From the NCBI GenBank assembly GCA_019459285.1, contig JAIBEL010000029.1, positions 62,001 through 126,000 on the forward strand: a stretch of 64,000 nucleotides of DNA, written 5' to 3'. The notes below the pieces were generated by a model. The model was not told the DNA's origin and ran no database searches. It saw only the letters and a list, made by a program, of their open reading frames with translations. Shown one piece after another: positions 18,200 to 27,479 of this stretch. This DNA comes from Rhizobium sp. GTDB lineage: Bacteria > Pseudomonadota > Gammaproteobacteria > Burkholderiales > Thiobacillaceae. Made by a program: the position numbers and the translations under genes. Numbering within the stretch: position 1 is the first letter of the stretch; each line of letters opens with the position of its first letter.

Positions 18200-19471
18200 G
18201 TGAGCGACACCCAGGACAAACCCCTTGTGCGAGACCAGAGCAAGCGTGACTTCATGAAAAAGACCACCGGAATTTCCGTCGCCGCCGCGCTCATGGCCAT
18301 GGTGCCGCCGGGCGTACGCCAGGGTGCCTGGGCCGCCGGCTCCGATGCCCCCGAAAAACCCAACCTCAACATCGGCTTCATTCCGCTGACCGACTGCGCG
18401 TCGGTCGTGATGGCTTCGGTGAAGGGATTCGACAAGAAATACGGCCTTACCATCACGCCCTCGAAAGAAGCCTCGTGGGCGGCGGTACGCGACAAGCTGG
18501 TCAACGGCGAACTCGACGCGGCACATGTGTTGTACGGCCTGATCTACGGCGTGGAGATGGGGATCGGCGGGCCGAAGAAGGACATGGCGGTGCTCGCCAC
18601 GATCAACAACAACGGCCAGGCGATCACGCTGTCGAACCAGCTGAAGGCCAAGGGCGTAACCGACGGTGCCTCGCTCGCCAAGCTGATCGCCGCCGAGCCC
18701 AAGGAATATACCTTCGCCCAGACCTTCCCAACCGGCACCCACGCGATGTGGCTGTATTACTGGCTGGCGGCCTATGGCATCAACCCCTTCACCCAAGCCA
18801 AGGTGATCACCGTGCCGCCGCCGCAGATGGTCGCCAACATGCGCGTCGACAACATGGACGGCTTCTGCGTAGGCGAGCCGTGGGGTGCGCGCGCGATTCA
18901 CGACAACATCGGCTTCACCGCGGTGACGACGCAGGACATCTGGAAGGACCATCCGGAGAAGGTGCTCGGCACTACCGCCGAGTTCGTACAGAAGTATCCG
19001 AACACGGCGCGCGCGATGGTGGCGGCCATTCTCGATGCGTCGAAGTACATCGACACCATGAGCAACCGTTCCGAGGTGGCCAAGATCATCTCGGCCAAGT
19101 CCTACGTCAACACCGACTTCGACTCGATCGAGGACCGCATGCTCGGCCAGTACGACAACGGCATCGGCAGGAAGTGGCAGGACCTCAACTACATGAAGTT
19201 CTACAACAACGGCCTGGTGGGCTTCCCCTACCTGTCCGACGGCATGTGGTTCCTCACCCAGCACAAGCGCTGGGGCTTGCTGAAGGAGCATCCGGACTAC
19301 CTGGCGGTGGCGAAGAAGGTCAACCGCATCGACATCTACAAGCAGGCCGCCGCGATGACCAGGACGCCGCTGCCGAAGTCCGACATGCGCTCGTCGAAGT
19401 TAATTGACGGCGTGGTGTGGGACGGCAAGAACCCCAAGGCCTACGCCGACAGCTTCAAGATCAAGGCCTGA
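18200..19471 (+). CDS. nrtA: Nitrate/nitrite ABC transporter substrate-binding protein
   Basis: The 423-residue protein captures nitrate in the periplasm for NrtBC. It begins with a twin-arginine-like signal (SKRDFMKKTTG with a hydrophobic stretch and a GAWAAG end; KR replaces RR). The body is NrtA-type: NIGFIPLTDCASVVMASVKG, FAQTFPTGTHAMWLYYWLAA, MRVDNMDGFCVGEPWGARA. The GTG start at 18200 is supported by GGAG eight bases upstream. It is the first gene of the operon nrtA-globin-nrtB-nrtC and is controlled by a sigma-54 promoter and a leader terminator. Confidence 0.94.
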   Translation: MSDTQDKPLVRDQSKRDFMKKTTGISVAAALMAMVPPGVRQGAWAAGSDAPEKPNLNIGFIPLTDCASVVMASVKGFDKKYGLTITPSKEASWAAVRDKLVNGELDAAHVLYGLIYGVEMGIGGPKKDMAVLATINNNGQAITLSNQLKAKGVTDGASLAKLIAAEPKEYTFAQTFPTGTHAMWLYYWLAAYGINPFTQAKVITVPPPQMVANMRVDNMDGFCVGEPWGARAIHDNIGFTAVTTQDIWKDHPEKVLGTTAEFVQKYPNTARAMVAAILDASKYIDTMSNRSEVAKIISAKSYVNTDFDSIEDRMLGQYDNGIGRKWQDLNYMKFYNNGLVGFPYLSDGMWFLTQHKRWGLLKEHPDYLAVAKKVNRIDIYKQAAAMTRTPLPKSDMRSSKLIDGVVWDGKNPKAYADSFKIKA

Positions 19472-19489
19472 TTGAAGAAAGGAATGGCC

Positions 19490-19903
19490 ATGACCCCGGA
19501 AAAAATTGCACTGGTACGCAGCAGCTGGCAGCAGGTGCTGCCGATCAAGGATACGGCAGCCCATCTGTTCTATGGCCAGCTGTTCGAACGGGACCCCTCG
19601 CTGCGCAGCCTGTTCAAGGGCGACATGGCCGAACAGGGCCGCAAGCTCATGGCAATGATCAACACGGTCGTCGTCAGTCTGGACAACCTCGCTCCCGTCC
19701 TGGGAGCGGTTGAGGATCTGGGGCGCCGGCACGTCGCGTACGGCGTGACGGAAGCGCACTACGACACCGTGGGCAACGCGCTGATCTGGACCCTGGGCAA
19801 AGGCTTGGGCGAGCACTTCACCCCGGCCGTCCAGGCGGCGTGGGCGGAAGCCTATGACACGCTGGCATCCGCCATGAAGCAGGCCGCCACCGCAGCCGCG
19901 TAA
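19490..19903 (+). CDS. Single-domain globin inside the nitrate transport operon
   Basis: The 137-residue protein aligns with Vitreoscilla-type bacterial haemoglobins. It has the B10 Tyr (HLFYGQLFERDPSLRSLF), a distal Gln (AEQGRKLM), the proximal F8 His (LGRRHVAYGVTEAHY) and a final WAEAYDTLASAM helix. No flavin reductase domain is attached. Such globins bind oxygen or detoxify nitric oxide. Its position between nrtA and nrtB suggests a role in handling NO or nitrite produced during nitrate assimilation, but this is inferred from context. ATG 19490 fits the AAAGGA site. Confidence 0.88.
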   Translation: MTPEKIALVRSSWQQVLPIKDTAAHLFYGQLFERDPSLRSLFKGDMAEQGRKLMAMINTVVVSLDNLAPVLGAVEDLGRRHVAYGVTEAHYDTVGNALIWTLGKGLGEHFTPAVQAAWAEAYDTLASAMKQAATAAA

Positions 19904-19920
19904 ATATTCAGGAGTGCGAC

Positions 19921-20835
19921 ATGAGCGCAGTCAATGCAACCACCGAAAATCTGAACGACATCCTGTCGGGCGAGGATATCGCCCCGACGCCGCAGGTGTC
20001 GACGGCGGCCGCCCCCGCCCGCCGCACACCCTATTTCGAAACCGAATCGGGCAAGCGCCTCGTCGAGAACACGCTGACCCTGTTCAGGAACGCCATCCCG
20101 CCCCTGCTCGGCATGCTGCTGTTCATCGGCCTGTGGGGGCTGATTTCCCATAGCGTCAAGAACATCCCCGGCCCGGCCGAAACCTGGCATTCGGCAGTGG
20201 AACTGTTTTCCGACCCGTTCTACAACAACGGCCCCAACGACCAGGGCATCGGCTGGAACATCCTCAACTCGCTGTATCGCGTCGGCATCGGCTTCGGTCT
20301 GGCCGCGGCAGTAGGGATTCCACTCGGCTTCATGGTCGGCCGCTTCGACTTCCTCAACCGCATGCTGTCGCCCATCATCAGCATCCTGCGCCCGGTGTCG
20401 CCGCTGGCGTGGCTGCCGATCGGCCTGCTGGTGCTGCAGAAGGCCGAGCCGGCGTCGATCTGGGTGATCTTCATCTCCAGCATCTGGCCGATGGTGCTCA
20501 ATACCGCTGCCGGCGTGCAGCGCATCCCGCAGGACTACATGAACGTCGCGCGCGTGCTCAACCTGTCGGAGTTCAAGGTGTTCACCAAAATCCTGTTCCC
20601 GGCCGTGCTGCCCTACGTGCTGACCGGCGTACGGCTCTCCATCGGCGTGGCCTGGCTGGTGATCGTCGCCGCCGAGATGCTCACCGGCGGCGTCGGCATC
20701 GGCTTCTGGGTGTGGGACGAATGGAACAACCTCAACGTCGCCCACATCATCATCGCCATCTTCGTCGTCGGCATCGTCGGGCTGCTGCTCGAGCAAGGGC
20801 TGATGCTGCTGGCGAAACGGTTTAGTTATGAGTGA
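19921..20835 (+). CDS. nrtB: Nitrate/nitrite ABC transporter permease
   Basis: This 304-residue inner-membrane permease has a hydrophilic N-terminus of about 60 residues and about six helices. The binding-protein-dependent transport signature is present (IPQDYMNVARVLNLSEFKVF, then ILFPAVLPYVLTGVRLS), and LRPVSPLAWLPIGLLVLQKA is typical of nitrate/taurine-type permeases. It pairs with the ATPase at 20952. A heptamer repeat separates the two genes. Confidence 0.94.
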   Translation: MSAVNATTENLNDILSGEDIAPTPQVSTAAAPARRTPYFETESGKRLVENTLTLFRNAIPPLLGMLLFIGLWGLISHSVKNIPGPAETWHSAVELFSDPFYNNGPNDQGIGWNILNSLYRVGIGFGLAAAVGIPLGFMVGRFDFLNRMLSPIISILRPVSPLAWLPIGLLVLQKAEPASIWVIFISSIWPMVLNTAAGVQRIPQDYMNVARVLNLSEFKVFTKILFPAVLPYVLTGVRLSIGVAWLVIVAAEMLTGGVGIGFWVWDEWNNLNVAHIIIAIFVVGIVGLLLEQGLMLLAKRFSYE

Positions 20836-20892
20836 GCGGTAAGTAGCAAGGGGTGAGTGGTAAGTGGCGCCAATACCCTCCACTCCCCGCTG

Positions 20893-20941
20893 CTCACCAC
20901 TCACCACTCACCACTCACCACTCACCACTCACCACTCACCA
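20893..20941 (+). repeat. Seven tandem copies of CTCACCA between nrtB and nrtC
   Basis: Seven exact copies of the 7-bp unit fill 20893-20941, ending ten bases before the nrtC start codon. Upstream (20834-20870) the sequence carries GTGAGTGG/GTGAGCGG words complementary to the array, so the mRNA could form a hairpin just before the nrtC ribosome site. Such heptamers expand and contract by slippage. Confidence 0.95.
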
Positions 20942-20951
20942 AGGAACAGAC

Positions 20952-21749
20952 ATGCAAAGCTACGTCCAGATCGAAAATGCCGGCATGGTATTCAACACCA
21001 GGAAGGGCCGCTTCACCGCGCTCGCCGACATCAACCTGAATGTCGAGCATGGCGAGTTCATCGCGTTGATCGGCCACTCCGGTTGCGGCAAATCCACGCT
21101 GCTGAATCTGGTGGCAGGCCTGCTCGACGCCACCGAAGGCGTGCTGCTGCTCGCCAACAAGGAGATCAAGGGGCCGGGGCCGGAGCGTTCGGTGGTGTTC
21201 CAGAATCATTCGCTGCTCCCCTGGCTCACCGCATTCGAGAACGTCTACCTCGCAGTGGAAAAGGTGTTCGGCACTGGCGAGTCCAAGGCGCAACTGAAGG
21301 CACGTACAACCGCCGCGCTTGAACTCGTGGGCCTGACGCACGCCACGGGCAAGCTGCCCGGCGAAATCTCCGGCGGTATGAAGCAGCGCGTCGGCATTGC
21401 GCGCGCACTGGCGATGGAGCCGAAGGTGCTGCTGATGGACGAACCCTTCGGTGCGCTCGACGCACTGACGCGCGCCCACCTGCAGGATGAGCTGATGAAA
21501 ATCGTCGCGGCAACAAAAAGCACGGTCATGATGGTGACCCACGACGTCGACGAGGCGGTGCTGCTGTCCGACCGTATCGTGATGATGACCAATGGTCCGG
21601 CCGCGACCATTGGCGACGTGCTCAGCGTCGACCTGCCGCGCCCGCGCGACCGTCTGGCGCTCGCCCACGACCCGCATTATCACGCGCTGCGCAGCCAGGT
21701 CCTGGAGTTCCTCTACAGTCGCCAGATGCGGCCTCTGGAAGCCGCCTGA
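20952..21749 (+). CDS. nrtC: Nitrate/nitrite ABC transporter ATP-binding protein
   Basis: The 265-residue ATPase powers the NrtB permease. Walker A (GHSGCGKST), Q-loop (VVFQNHSLLPWLTAFENV), ABC signature (ISGGMKQRVGIARAL), Walker B (VLLMDEPFGALD) and H-loop His (MMVTHDVDEAVLL) are intact. It lacks the C-terminal NrtA-like extension of cyanobacterial NrtC, so it resembles NrtD/NasD-type single-domain ATPases. The start at 20952 follows an AAGGAACA site directly after the heptamer array; upstream in-frame ATGs lie before or within the repeat and would add repeat-encoded residues. Confidence 0.94.
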   Translation: MQSYVQIENAGMVFNTRKGRFTALADINLNVEHGEFIALIGHSGCGKSTLLNLVAGLLDATEGVLLLANKEIKGPGPERSVVFQNHSLLPWLTAFENVYLAVEKVFGTGESKAQLKARTTAALELVGLTHATGKLPGEISGGMKQRVGIARALAMEPKVLLMDEPFGALDALTRAHLQDELMKIVAATKSTVMMVTHDVDEAVLLSDRIVMMTNGPAATIGDVLSVDLPRPRDRLALAHDPHYHALRSQVLEFLYSRQMRPLEAA

Positions 21750-21772
21750 CGCGCGGCCGCAATGGCGGGCAC

Positions 21773-21907
21773 GTGCTGGACGTGTGGATGATGGCGGCGG
21801 CCGTCGGATTATTGGTCGGCCCGAGCCTGTATGTGTATCTGGGCGCCCGCGCGGAACTGTTGAGCTTGAGTCAGAAACCGAAAACAGGCACGATGAACCC
21901 CGACTGA
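21773..21907 (+). CDS. Possible small membrane protein (44 residues)
   Basis: A GTG-initiated frame encodes one hydrophobic helix (MMAAAVGLLVGPSLYVYLGA) with a short polar tail, starting 24 bases after the nrtC stop and ending 18 bases before the Anbu gene. Size and position suit a single-pass small protein, but there is no good ribosome site and nothing else supports expression. Confidence 0.3.
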   Translation: MLDVWMMAAAVGLLVGPSLYVYLGARAELLSLSQKPKTGTMNPD

Positions 21908-21925
21908 GCTGATTTTCCACACGCC

Positions 21926-22708
21926 ATGACTTACTGCGTCGCCATCAAGACCGACAGCGGACTGGTTTTCGCCTCCGACTCGCTGACCAATGCCGGGATC
22001 GACCACGTCAGCACCTATTCCAAGATGCACACCTTCGTGCAGTCCGGCAACCGGATGTTCGTGCTGCTTGCCTCAGGCAATCTCGCCACCACGCAAGGCG
22101 TCGTGAAGCGCCTGAACGACGACAACCTGACGGGGCATCTCCCCAATCTGTGGAACGTCTTTTCGATGAGCGAGGCGGCCGACTACGTGGGCAACATCTC
22201 GGCCGACATGCAGCGCAACCAGTCCGAACGCGACACGGCCAGCACCAATTTCGAGGCCACCTTCATCTTCGGCGGGCAGATCGCCGGGCATGCGCCCGAG
22301 ATGTACATGATCTATCCGCAAGGCAACCACATCCACGAGTCGAGCGCGCATCCTTTCCTGCAGATCGGCGAAACCAAGTACGGCAAGCCCATCCTCGACC
22401 GCGTCATCCGCGCCGACACCTCGCTGGAGCAGGCCGCGCGCTGTGCGCTGGTGTCGATCAACTCGACCATCCGCTCCAACCTCACGGTCGGCCCGCCGGT
22501 CGAACTGCTGATCTACAACGCGGCCGCCCTCGACGGCGGCCGCCGCCTGCAGTTCTCGGAAGACCATCCCTACTATCGCGCGCTGGGCGATGCCTGGAAC
22601 GAGGGCCTGCGCCAGGCGCTCAACAACCTGCCGCCCTTCGAATGGGAAAGCCAGACGCAGCCGCTGCAGGTCGTGGCGAATGGTAGCGGCGGACAGATGC
22701 AAGGGTAA
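21926..22708 (+). CDS. Anbu, ancestral beta-subunit proteasome homologue
   Basis: The 260-residue Ntn-hydrolase starts MTYCVAIKTDSGLVFASDS; removal of Met exposes the Thr1 nucleophile. Asp17 and a Lys near position 33 (STYSKMHTF), expected for the proteasome active site, are present. Anbu assembles into open helical rings rather than a closed barrel. It is known to cluster with transglutaminase-like, alpha-E and circularly permuted ATP-grasp genes. Here the transglutaminase genes follow directly, while the alpha-E and ATP-grasp genes lie about 20 kb away (46.8-49.2 kb). Confidence 0.92.
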   Translation: MTYCVAIKTDSGLVFASDSLTNAGIDHVSTYSKMHTFVQSGNRMFVLLASGNLATTQGVVKRLNDDNLTGHLPNLWNVFSMSEAADYVGNISADMQRNQSERDTASTNFEATFIFGGQIAGHAPEMYMIYPQGNHIHESSAHPFLQIGETKYGKPILDRVIRADTSLEQAARCALVSINSTIRSNLTVGPPVELLIYNAAALDGGRRLQFSEDHPYYRALGDAWNEGLRQALNNLPPFEWESQTQPLQVVANGSGGQMQG

Positions 22709-23017
22709 TGCGCGCGCAAATCGACGAGGGGTGAAACCGGTTCGTACCGCTCGCCATCCTTCAGGCCCGCTTGTAGGCAGTCTCGTGCGTGCGTGCCTTG
22801 GGCTACCGCCGATCTGCATATCTTAGCCGAGCCGACATTCCATCCGTCACGTCACATGCGTGCCACCTCATCGGGCATGTCGCACCATCGGGGTGCGCCT
22901 ATCCGGATGCGAACGGGTGACGCCGGGCAGACGAGCCTGCCCCGTGCCGCCTCAGCCGAACGCGCGCACTGGTGCATCCCTTGCTTGTAACAGGTGGTCC
23001 CTCTACCGTCCTTCGCC
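22709..23017. other. Intergenic region without a supported gene
   Basis: The 309 bases between the Anbu gene and the DUF2126 protein hold only short overlapping frames with no ribosome site. I see no terminator, repeat or RNA gene. Confidence 0.6.
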
Positions 23018-26000
23018 ATGAGCATCCGCGTCGCCATTCGCCACACCACGCAGTACCGGTTCGATCGCCGCGTCACGCTGGGGCCGCACGTGGTACGACT
23101 GCGCCCGGCGCCGCACTCGCGCACCCCCATCCTTGGCTACACGCTGAAGATCACGCCCGCCAGGCACTTCATCAACTGGCAGCAGGATCCGTTCGGCAAT
23201 TACCTCGCGCGTCTGGTGTTCCCGGATGCGACGCGCGAATTCTCGGTGGACGTCGAGGTGATCGCCGACATGACGGTGATCAATCCCTTCGATTTCTTCG
23301 TCGACGAGTGCTGCGAGACCTGGCCGTTCGATTACGGCAACGCGCTGAAGAAGGAACTGACGCCCTATCTGGAAGCGGAACCGGCGGGCGAGAAACTCGC
23401 CGCCTGGCTCGTGCGCGTGCCGCGCGATACCACGCGCAGCATCGATTTCCTGGTCGCCCTCGTTCAGCGCTTGCAGCGCGACATCGCCTACACCGTCAGG
23501 ATGGAGCCCGGCATCCAGACCTGCGAGGAGACGCTGGGCAAGGCGCTCGGCTCATGCCGCGACTCGGCCTGGCTGCTGGTGCAGATCCTGCGCCATCTGG
23601 GGCTGGCGGCGCGCTTCGTGTCGGGCTATCTGGTGCAACTCGCCGCCGACGAGAAATCCCTGGATGGCCCGTCCGGACCGGAACAGGACTTCACCGACCT
23701 GCATGCCTGGGCCGAGGTCTATCTGCCAGGCGCAGGCTGGATCGGCCTCGACCCCACCTCGGGCCTGTTTGCCGGCGAAGGTCATATCCCGCTGGCCTGC
23801 ACGCCGCAGCCGTCGTCCGCCGCACCGATCGACGGCATGACCGATCGCTGCGAAACCGAATTCAGTTTTTCCAACACCGTCACCCGCATCCATGAAGACC
23901 CGCGCGTGACGCTACCGTACCCGGAAGAAGCGTGGGCATTGATTCTGGCGCTCGGCCATGCGGTCGACGAAAAACTCGTGCAGCAGGACGTGCGCCTCAC
24001 CCACGGCGGCGAACCGACCTTCGTTTCGATCGACGACATGGAAGCGCCCGAATGGAATACCGGGGCACTCGGCGCCCACAAGCGCGAACGGGCCGAAGTG
24101 CTGGTACGGCGGCTGAAGGATCGCCTTCCGTCCGGCGCGCTGCTGCACACCGGGCAGGGCAAGTGGTATCCCGGCGAACCGCTACCGCGGTGGGCGCTCG
24201 GGTTGTACTGGCGTAAGGACGGCATACCGGTCTGGAAAGATCCAGCCCTGCTTGCCCTGGCCGATCGGGACGACGGCCACACCCATGCCGATGCGCAACG
24301 TTTCGCCGACACCCTGGCCCAGCACCTGGGCCTCCCGGCGCGCTACGTTCAACCGGTGTACGAGGATGCCCTCGCCGCGCTGCTGCACGAAGCCGAGCTG
24401 CCGTCCAACGTCGACCCGCTGCATCCGGGGGCCGACCTCGACAATGCCGATCTGCGCGGCGACCTCGCCAACACCCTGTCGCGCGGGCTCGACACGCCGA
24501 CAGGCTATGTGCTTCCGCTGGGCTGGCGCGGCGGCACGCAGCCCTGGCATAGCCCACTCTGGCGTACCCGGCGCAATCGCCTCTATCTCTCGCCCGGCGA
24601 CTCGCCCATGGGGCTGCGTCTGCCGCTCGGCTCGCTTCCGCGCATGACGGAAGAAGAGAACGAGCCGTGGGTCGAAGTCGACCCCTTTGCCGCACAACCG
24701 CCGCTTGCCGACTTTCACGGCGAGATCGCGGCACGCTTTGCCAGCCAGATTCCGGCGCACCCCATGCACCCCGAGATCCATCCGCAAAACGCCTCGACCC
24801 GCCCCTTGATCGAGGTGCCGCGCACAGCGCTGTGCGTCGAGGCACGTCACGGATGCCTGTTCGTTTTCATGCCGCCCATCGGCACGCTGGAGCAGTATCT
24901 CGAGCTGCTCGCCGCAGTCGAAGCCAGCGCAGCCGCCCTGAAGCTGCCGGTCGCCATAGAGGGCTATACGCCGCCTGCGGATTCGCGGCTGGACAAGCTG
25001 CTGGTCACGCCCGACCCCGGCGTGATCGAGGTCAACATCCATCCGGCGCACAGCTGGCAGCAGCTGGTCGACACGACGACGATGCTCTACGATGAGGCGC
25101 GCCTGTCCCGGCTCGCCGCCGAGAAGTTCATGCTGGACGGCCGCCACGCCGGCACCGGCGGTGGCAACCACGTCACCCTCGGCGGGGCGACGCCTTCCGA
25201 CAGCCCCTTCCTGCGCCGCCCGGATGTGCTGGCCAGCCTCATCACCTACTGGCAGCATCACCCGGCGCTGTCCTACCTGTTCTCCGGTCTCTTCATCGGC
25301 CCCACCAGCCAGGCGCCGCGCGTCGACGAGGGCCGGACGGAACGACTGTACGAACTCGAAATCGCCTTCCAGCAGATGCCGGACGGCGAAACGCCCCAGC
25401 CCTGGCTGGTGGACCGCCTGCTGAGAAACCTGCTGACCGACCTGACCGGCAATACCCACCGCTCGGAATTCTGCATCGACAAGCTGTACTCGCCCGATTC
25501 GGCCTCGGGACGGCTCGGCCTGCTCGAGTTCCGCGCGTTCGAGATGCCGCCGCATGCGCGCATGAGCCTGGCGCAGATGCTGTTGCTGCGCGCGCTGGTG
25601 GCGCGTTTCTGGGCGCAGCCTTATCGCAGGCCGCTGGTGCGCTGGGGCACCCTGCTGCACGATCGCTACATGCTGCCGCATTACCTGTGGGCCGATCTGA
25701 AGGATGTGATCGACGACGTGAATGGGGCGGGCTTTCCTTTCCAGCTCGACTGGTACAAGCCGTTTCTGGAATTCCGCTTCCCGCGCCATGGCACGCTGCA
25801 GCTCGATGGCATCCAGATCGAATTGCGCACCGCCATCGAACCCTGGCACGTGCTCGGCGAGGAATCGACCCGTCTCGGCACGGCGCGCTATGTCGACTCC
25901 TCGATCGAGCGCCTGCAGGTGAAGGCAAGCGGACTCACCGACAGCCGCTACGTGCTGACCTGCAACGGCCGCCGCGTGCCGCTCGCCGCCACCGGCACCC

Positions 26001-26383
26001 ACGGCGAATATGTCGCCGGCGTGCGCTATCGGGCCTGGCAGCCGCCGTCGGCCCTGCACCCCACCATCGGCATCCATGCGCCGCTGGTCTTCGATTTGAT
26101 CGACACGTGGAACGGGCGCGCCGTCGGCGGCTGCACCTACCGCGTCGTCCATCCCGGCGGGCGCAGCTACGACACGTTTCCGGTCAACGCGATGGAAGCC
26201 GAGGCGCGCCGCCATATCCGTTTCCAGGATTGGGGGCACAAGGCCGGCAGCTTCACGCCGCCGCCATGGGTCGCGTCGTTCGCCCGCTTCCATCCCGGCG
26301 GCACGCCGCCCGGGCCGTTGGCCCCGCCGCCCGAAGAGCCCGCAGGCGAGTACCCGCACACGCTCGATTTGCGCCGTCGTTGA
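23018..26383 (+). CDS. Transglutaminase-like and DUF2126 fusion protein
   Basis: This 1121-residue protein has an N-terminal bacterial transglutaminase region. It starts SIRVAIRHTTQYRFDRRVTL, its catalytic Cys lies in ALGSCRDSAW (about residue 185), the His in DLHAWAEVYLPG and the Asp in GLDPTSG. From about residue 300 follows the long DUF2126 region (LTHGGEPTFVSIDDMEAPEW, HTGQGKWYPGEPLPRWALG, GGNHVTLGGATPSDSPFLRR), which resembles a glutamine-synthetase/ATP-grasp-type ligase. The likely chemistry is amide or peptide-bond formation or cleavage; the substrate is unknown. Such genes accompany Anbu and the smaller transglutaminase found next. Confidence 0.92.
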   Translation: MSIRVAIRHTTQYRFDRRVTLGPHVVRLRPAPHSRTPILGYTLKITPARHFINWQQDPFGNYLARLVFPDATREFSVDVEVIADMTVINPFDFFVDECCETWPFDYGNALKKELTPYLEAEPAGEKLAAWLVRVPRDTTRSIDFLVALVQRLQRDIAYTVRMEPGIQTCEETLGKALGSCRDSAWLLVQILRHLGLAARFVSGYLVQLAADEKSLDGPSGPEQDFTDLHAWAEVYLPGAGWIGLDPTSGLFAGEGHIPLACTPQPSSAAPIDGMTDRCETEFSFSNTVTRIHEDPRVTLPYPEEAWALILALGHAVDEKLVQQDVRLTHGGEPTFVSIDDMEAPEWNTGALGAHKRERAEVLVRRLKDRLPSGALLHTGQGKWYPGEPLPRWALGLYWRKDGIPVWKDPALLALADRDDGHTHADAQRFADTLAQHLGLPARYVQPVYEDALAALLHEAELPSNVDPLHPGADLDNADLRGDLANTLSRGLDTPTGYVLPLGWRGGTQPWHSPLWRTRRNRLYLSPGDSPMGLRLPLGSLPRMTEEENEPWVEVDPFAAQPPLADFHGEIAARFASQIPAHPMHPEIHPQNASTRPLIEVPRTALCVEARHGCLFVFMPPIGTLEQYLELLAAVEASAAALKLPVAIEGYTPPADSRLDKLLVTPDPGVIEVNIHPAHSWQQLVDTTTMLYDEARLSRLAAEKFMLDGRHAGTGGGNHVTLGGATPSDSPFLRRPDVLASLITYWQHHPALSYLFSGLFIGPTSQAPRVDEGRTERLYELEIAFQQMPDGETPQPWLVDRLLRNLLTDLTGNTHRSEFCIDKLYSPDSASGRLGLLEFRAFEMPPHARMSLAQMLLLRALVARFWAQPYRRPLVRWGTLLHDRYMLPHYLWADLKDVIDDVNGAGFPFQLDWYKPFLEFRFPRHGTLQLDGIQIELRTAIEPWHVLGEESTRLGTARYVDSSIERLQVKASGLTDSRYVLTCNGRRVPLAATGTHGEYVAGVRYRAWQPPSALHPTIGIHAPLVFDLIDTWNGRAVGGCTYRVVHPGGRSYDTFPVNAMEAEARRHIRFQDWGHKAGSFTPPPWVASFARFHPGGTPPGPLAPPPEEPAGEYPHTLDLRRR

Positions 26384-26469
26384 CTCGCCTTCACCCACGT
26401 CGCCCGATAAGCGCGGACAATCGTGACCATCGGAAGGACCGGCCAATCCGGGAACAGGAGGCCTGAGAC

Positions 26470-27324
26470 ATGCAGCGCTACAAGATCCTGCATCGCACCT
26501 ACTACAACTTTTCCGCCGAGGTGCGGCTCGAGCCTCATACCTTGCGCCTGCGACCGCGGGAAGGCCACGAATTGCATATCGAATCCGCCGTCCTGCGCAT
26601 CACGCCAGCGGCCACCTTGCGCTGGCATCGCGACGTGGAGGACAACTCGGTTGCGACCGCGACCTTCGACACGCCCGCCAGGCAGCTTGCGATCGAAAGC
26701 GAGGTCATCATCCAGCAATTCAACGAAACGCCGCTCGATTTTCTGGTGGCCGACTATGCCATGTATTACCCGTTCGCCCATACGCCCGAGGATCGGGTGG
26801 TGCTCTCGCCCTACCTGAATACGGCCGAACACCCGACCGACGATCCCCTGGCTGCATGGATCGCCCGCCTGTGGCAGCCGGGCGAACGGATCCAGACCTA
26901 CGCCCTGTTGCAGCGTCTGGGTAGCCATATCCATCAAACCCTGGCATACCGGCTTCGCGAGGAACCCGGCGTCCAGCCCGCCGCCGACACCCTGTCCCGC
27001 GGCACCGGCTCCTGCCGCGACTTCGCGAACCTGTTCATGGAAGCCGCACGACGTCTCGGCCTTGCTGCACGCTTCGTCAGCGGCTACCTGCATGCCCCGC
27101 CTTCGGCGATCGACTACGGCGCGACCCATGCCTGGGCCGAGGTGTTCATGCCAGGCGCAGGCTGGAAAGGGTTCGACCCGACGATCGGCGAAATCGCGGG
27201 GACCGGCCATATCGCCGTCGCCGTAGCGCGGCTGCCCGAATCCGTTCCGCCCATCGCCGGCTCGTTCGTCGGCCCGCCCGGCGCAAATCTCGATGTAGGG
27301 GTCTGGGTGACCGAACTGGATTGA
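26470..27324 (+). CDS. Transglutaminase-like cysteine protease of the Anbu cluster
   Basis: The 284-residue protein has the N-terminal beta domain (MQRYKILHRTYYNFSAEVRL) and a transglutaminase core with Cys in GTGSCRDFANL, His in GATHAWAEVFMPG and Asp in GFDPTIGE, an intact triad. It lacks a signal peptide and is presumably cytoplasmic like Anbu. It follows the DUF2126 protein by about 85 bases on the same strand. The two proteins share the same N-terminal module and look like an ancient duplication. Confidence 0.93.
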   Translation: MQRYKILHRTYYNFSAEVRLEPHTLRLRPREGHELHIESAVLRITPAATLRWHRDVEDNSVATATFDTPARQLAIESEVIIQQFNETPLDFLVADYAMYYPFAHTPEDRVVLSPYLNTAEHPTDDPLAAWIARLWQPGERIQTYALLQRLGSHIHQTLAYRLREEPGVQPAADTLSRGTGSCRDFANLFMEAARRLGLAARFVSGYLHAPPSAIDYGATHAWAEVFMPGAGWKGFDPTIGEIAGTGHIAVAVARLPESVPPIAGSFVGPPGANLDVGVWVTELD

Positions 27325-27360
27325 GGATCAGCTTTGCGCCAGAGGCGAAGTCTGTTTTCG

Positions 27361-27465
27361 CTGCGGAAATTCAGGTTGAGATATTCGATCGGCTCTTGTT
27401 CGGCCTAAGCGGTCTTACGCCCCGGAAGGCAAGCACATCCGCTATTGGCGACTGACCGGTCATTC
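27361..27465 (+). repeat. Dispersed degenerate repeat, copy A
   Basis: This stretch aligns along about 100 bases with 58786-58886. Shared words include TTCAGGTTGAG, TCGGCC, AGCGGTC, CATCCGCTAT (with one change) and CCGGTCA/CGGGTCA. Shorter related copies are at 33765-33825 and 36027-36090 on the other strand. It lies exactly where the Anbu-linked genes end and the accessory region begins. Confidence 0.55.
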
Positions 27466-27479
27466 ACGTTACTACATCC

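Noticed and set aside
20893-20941. Heptamer array considered as a CRISPR
   Set aside because: The units are seven bases with no spacers, so this is a simple tandem repeat.
24182-26446. A 754-codon open frame antisense to the transglutaminase/DUF2126 gene
   Set aside because: Same reason: no ribosome site, shadow-like composition, and a strong gene on the other strand.
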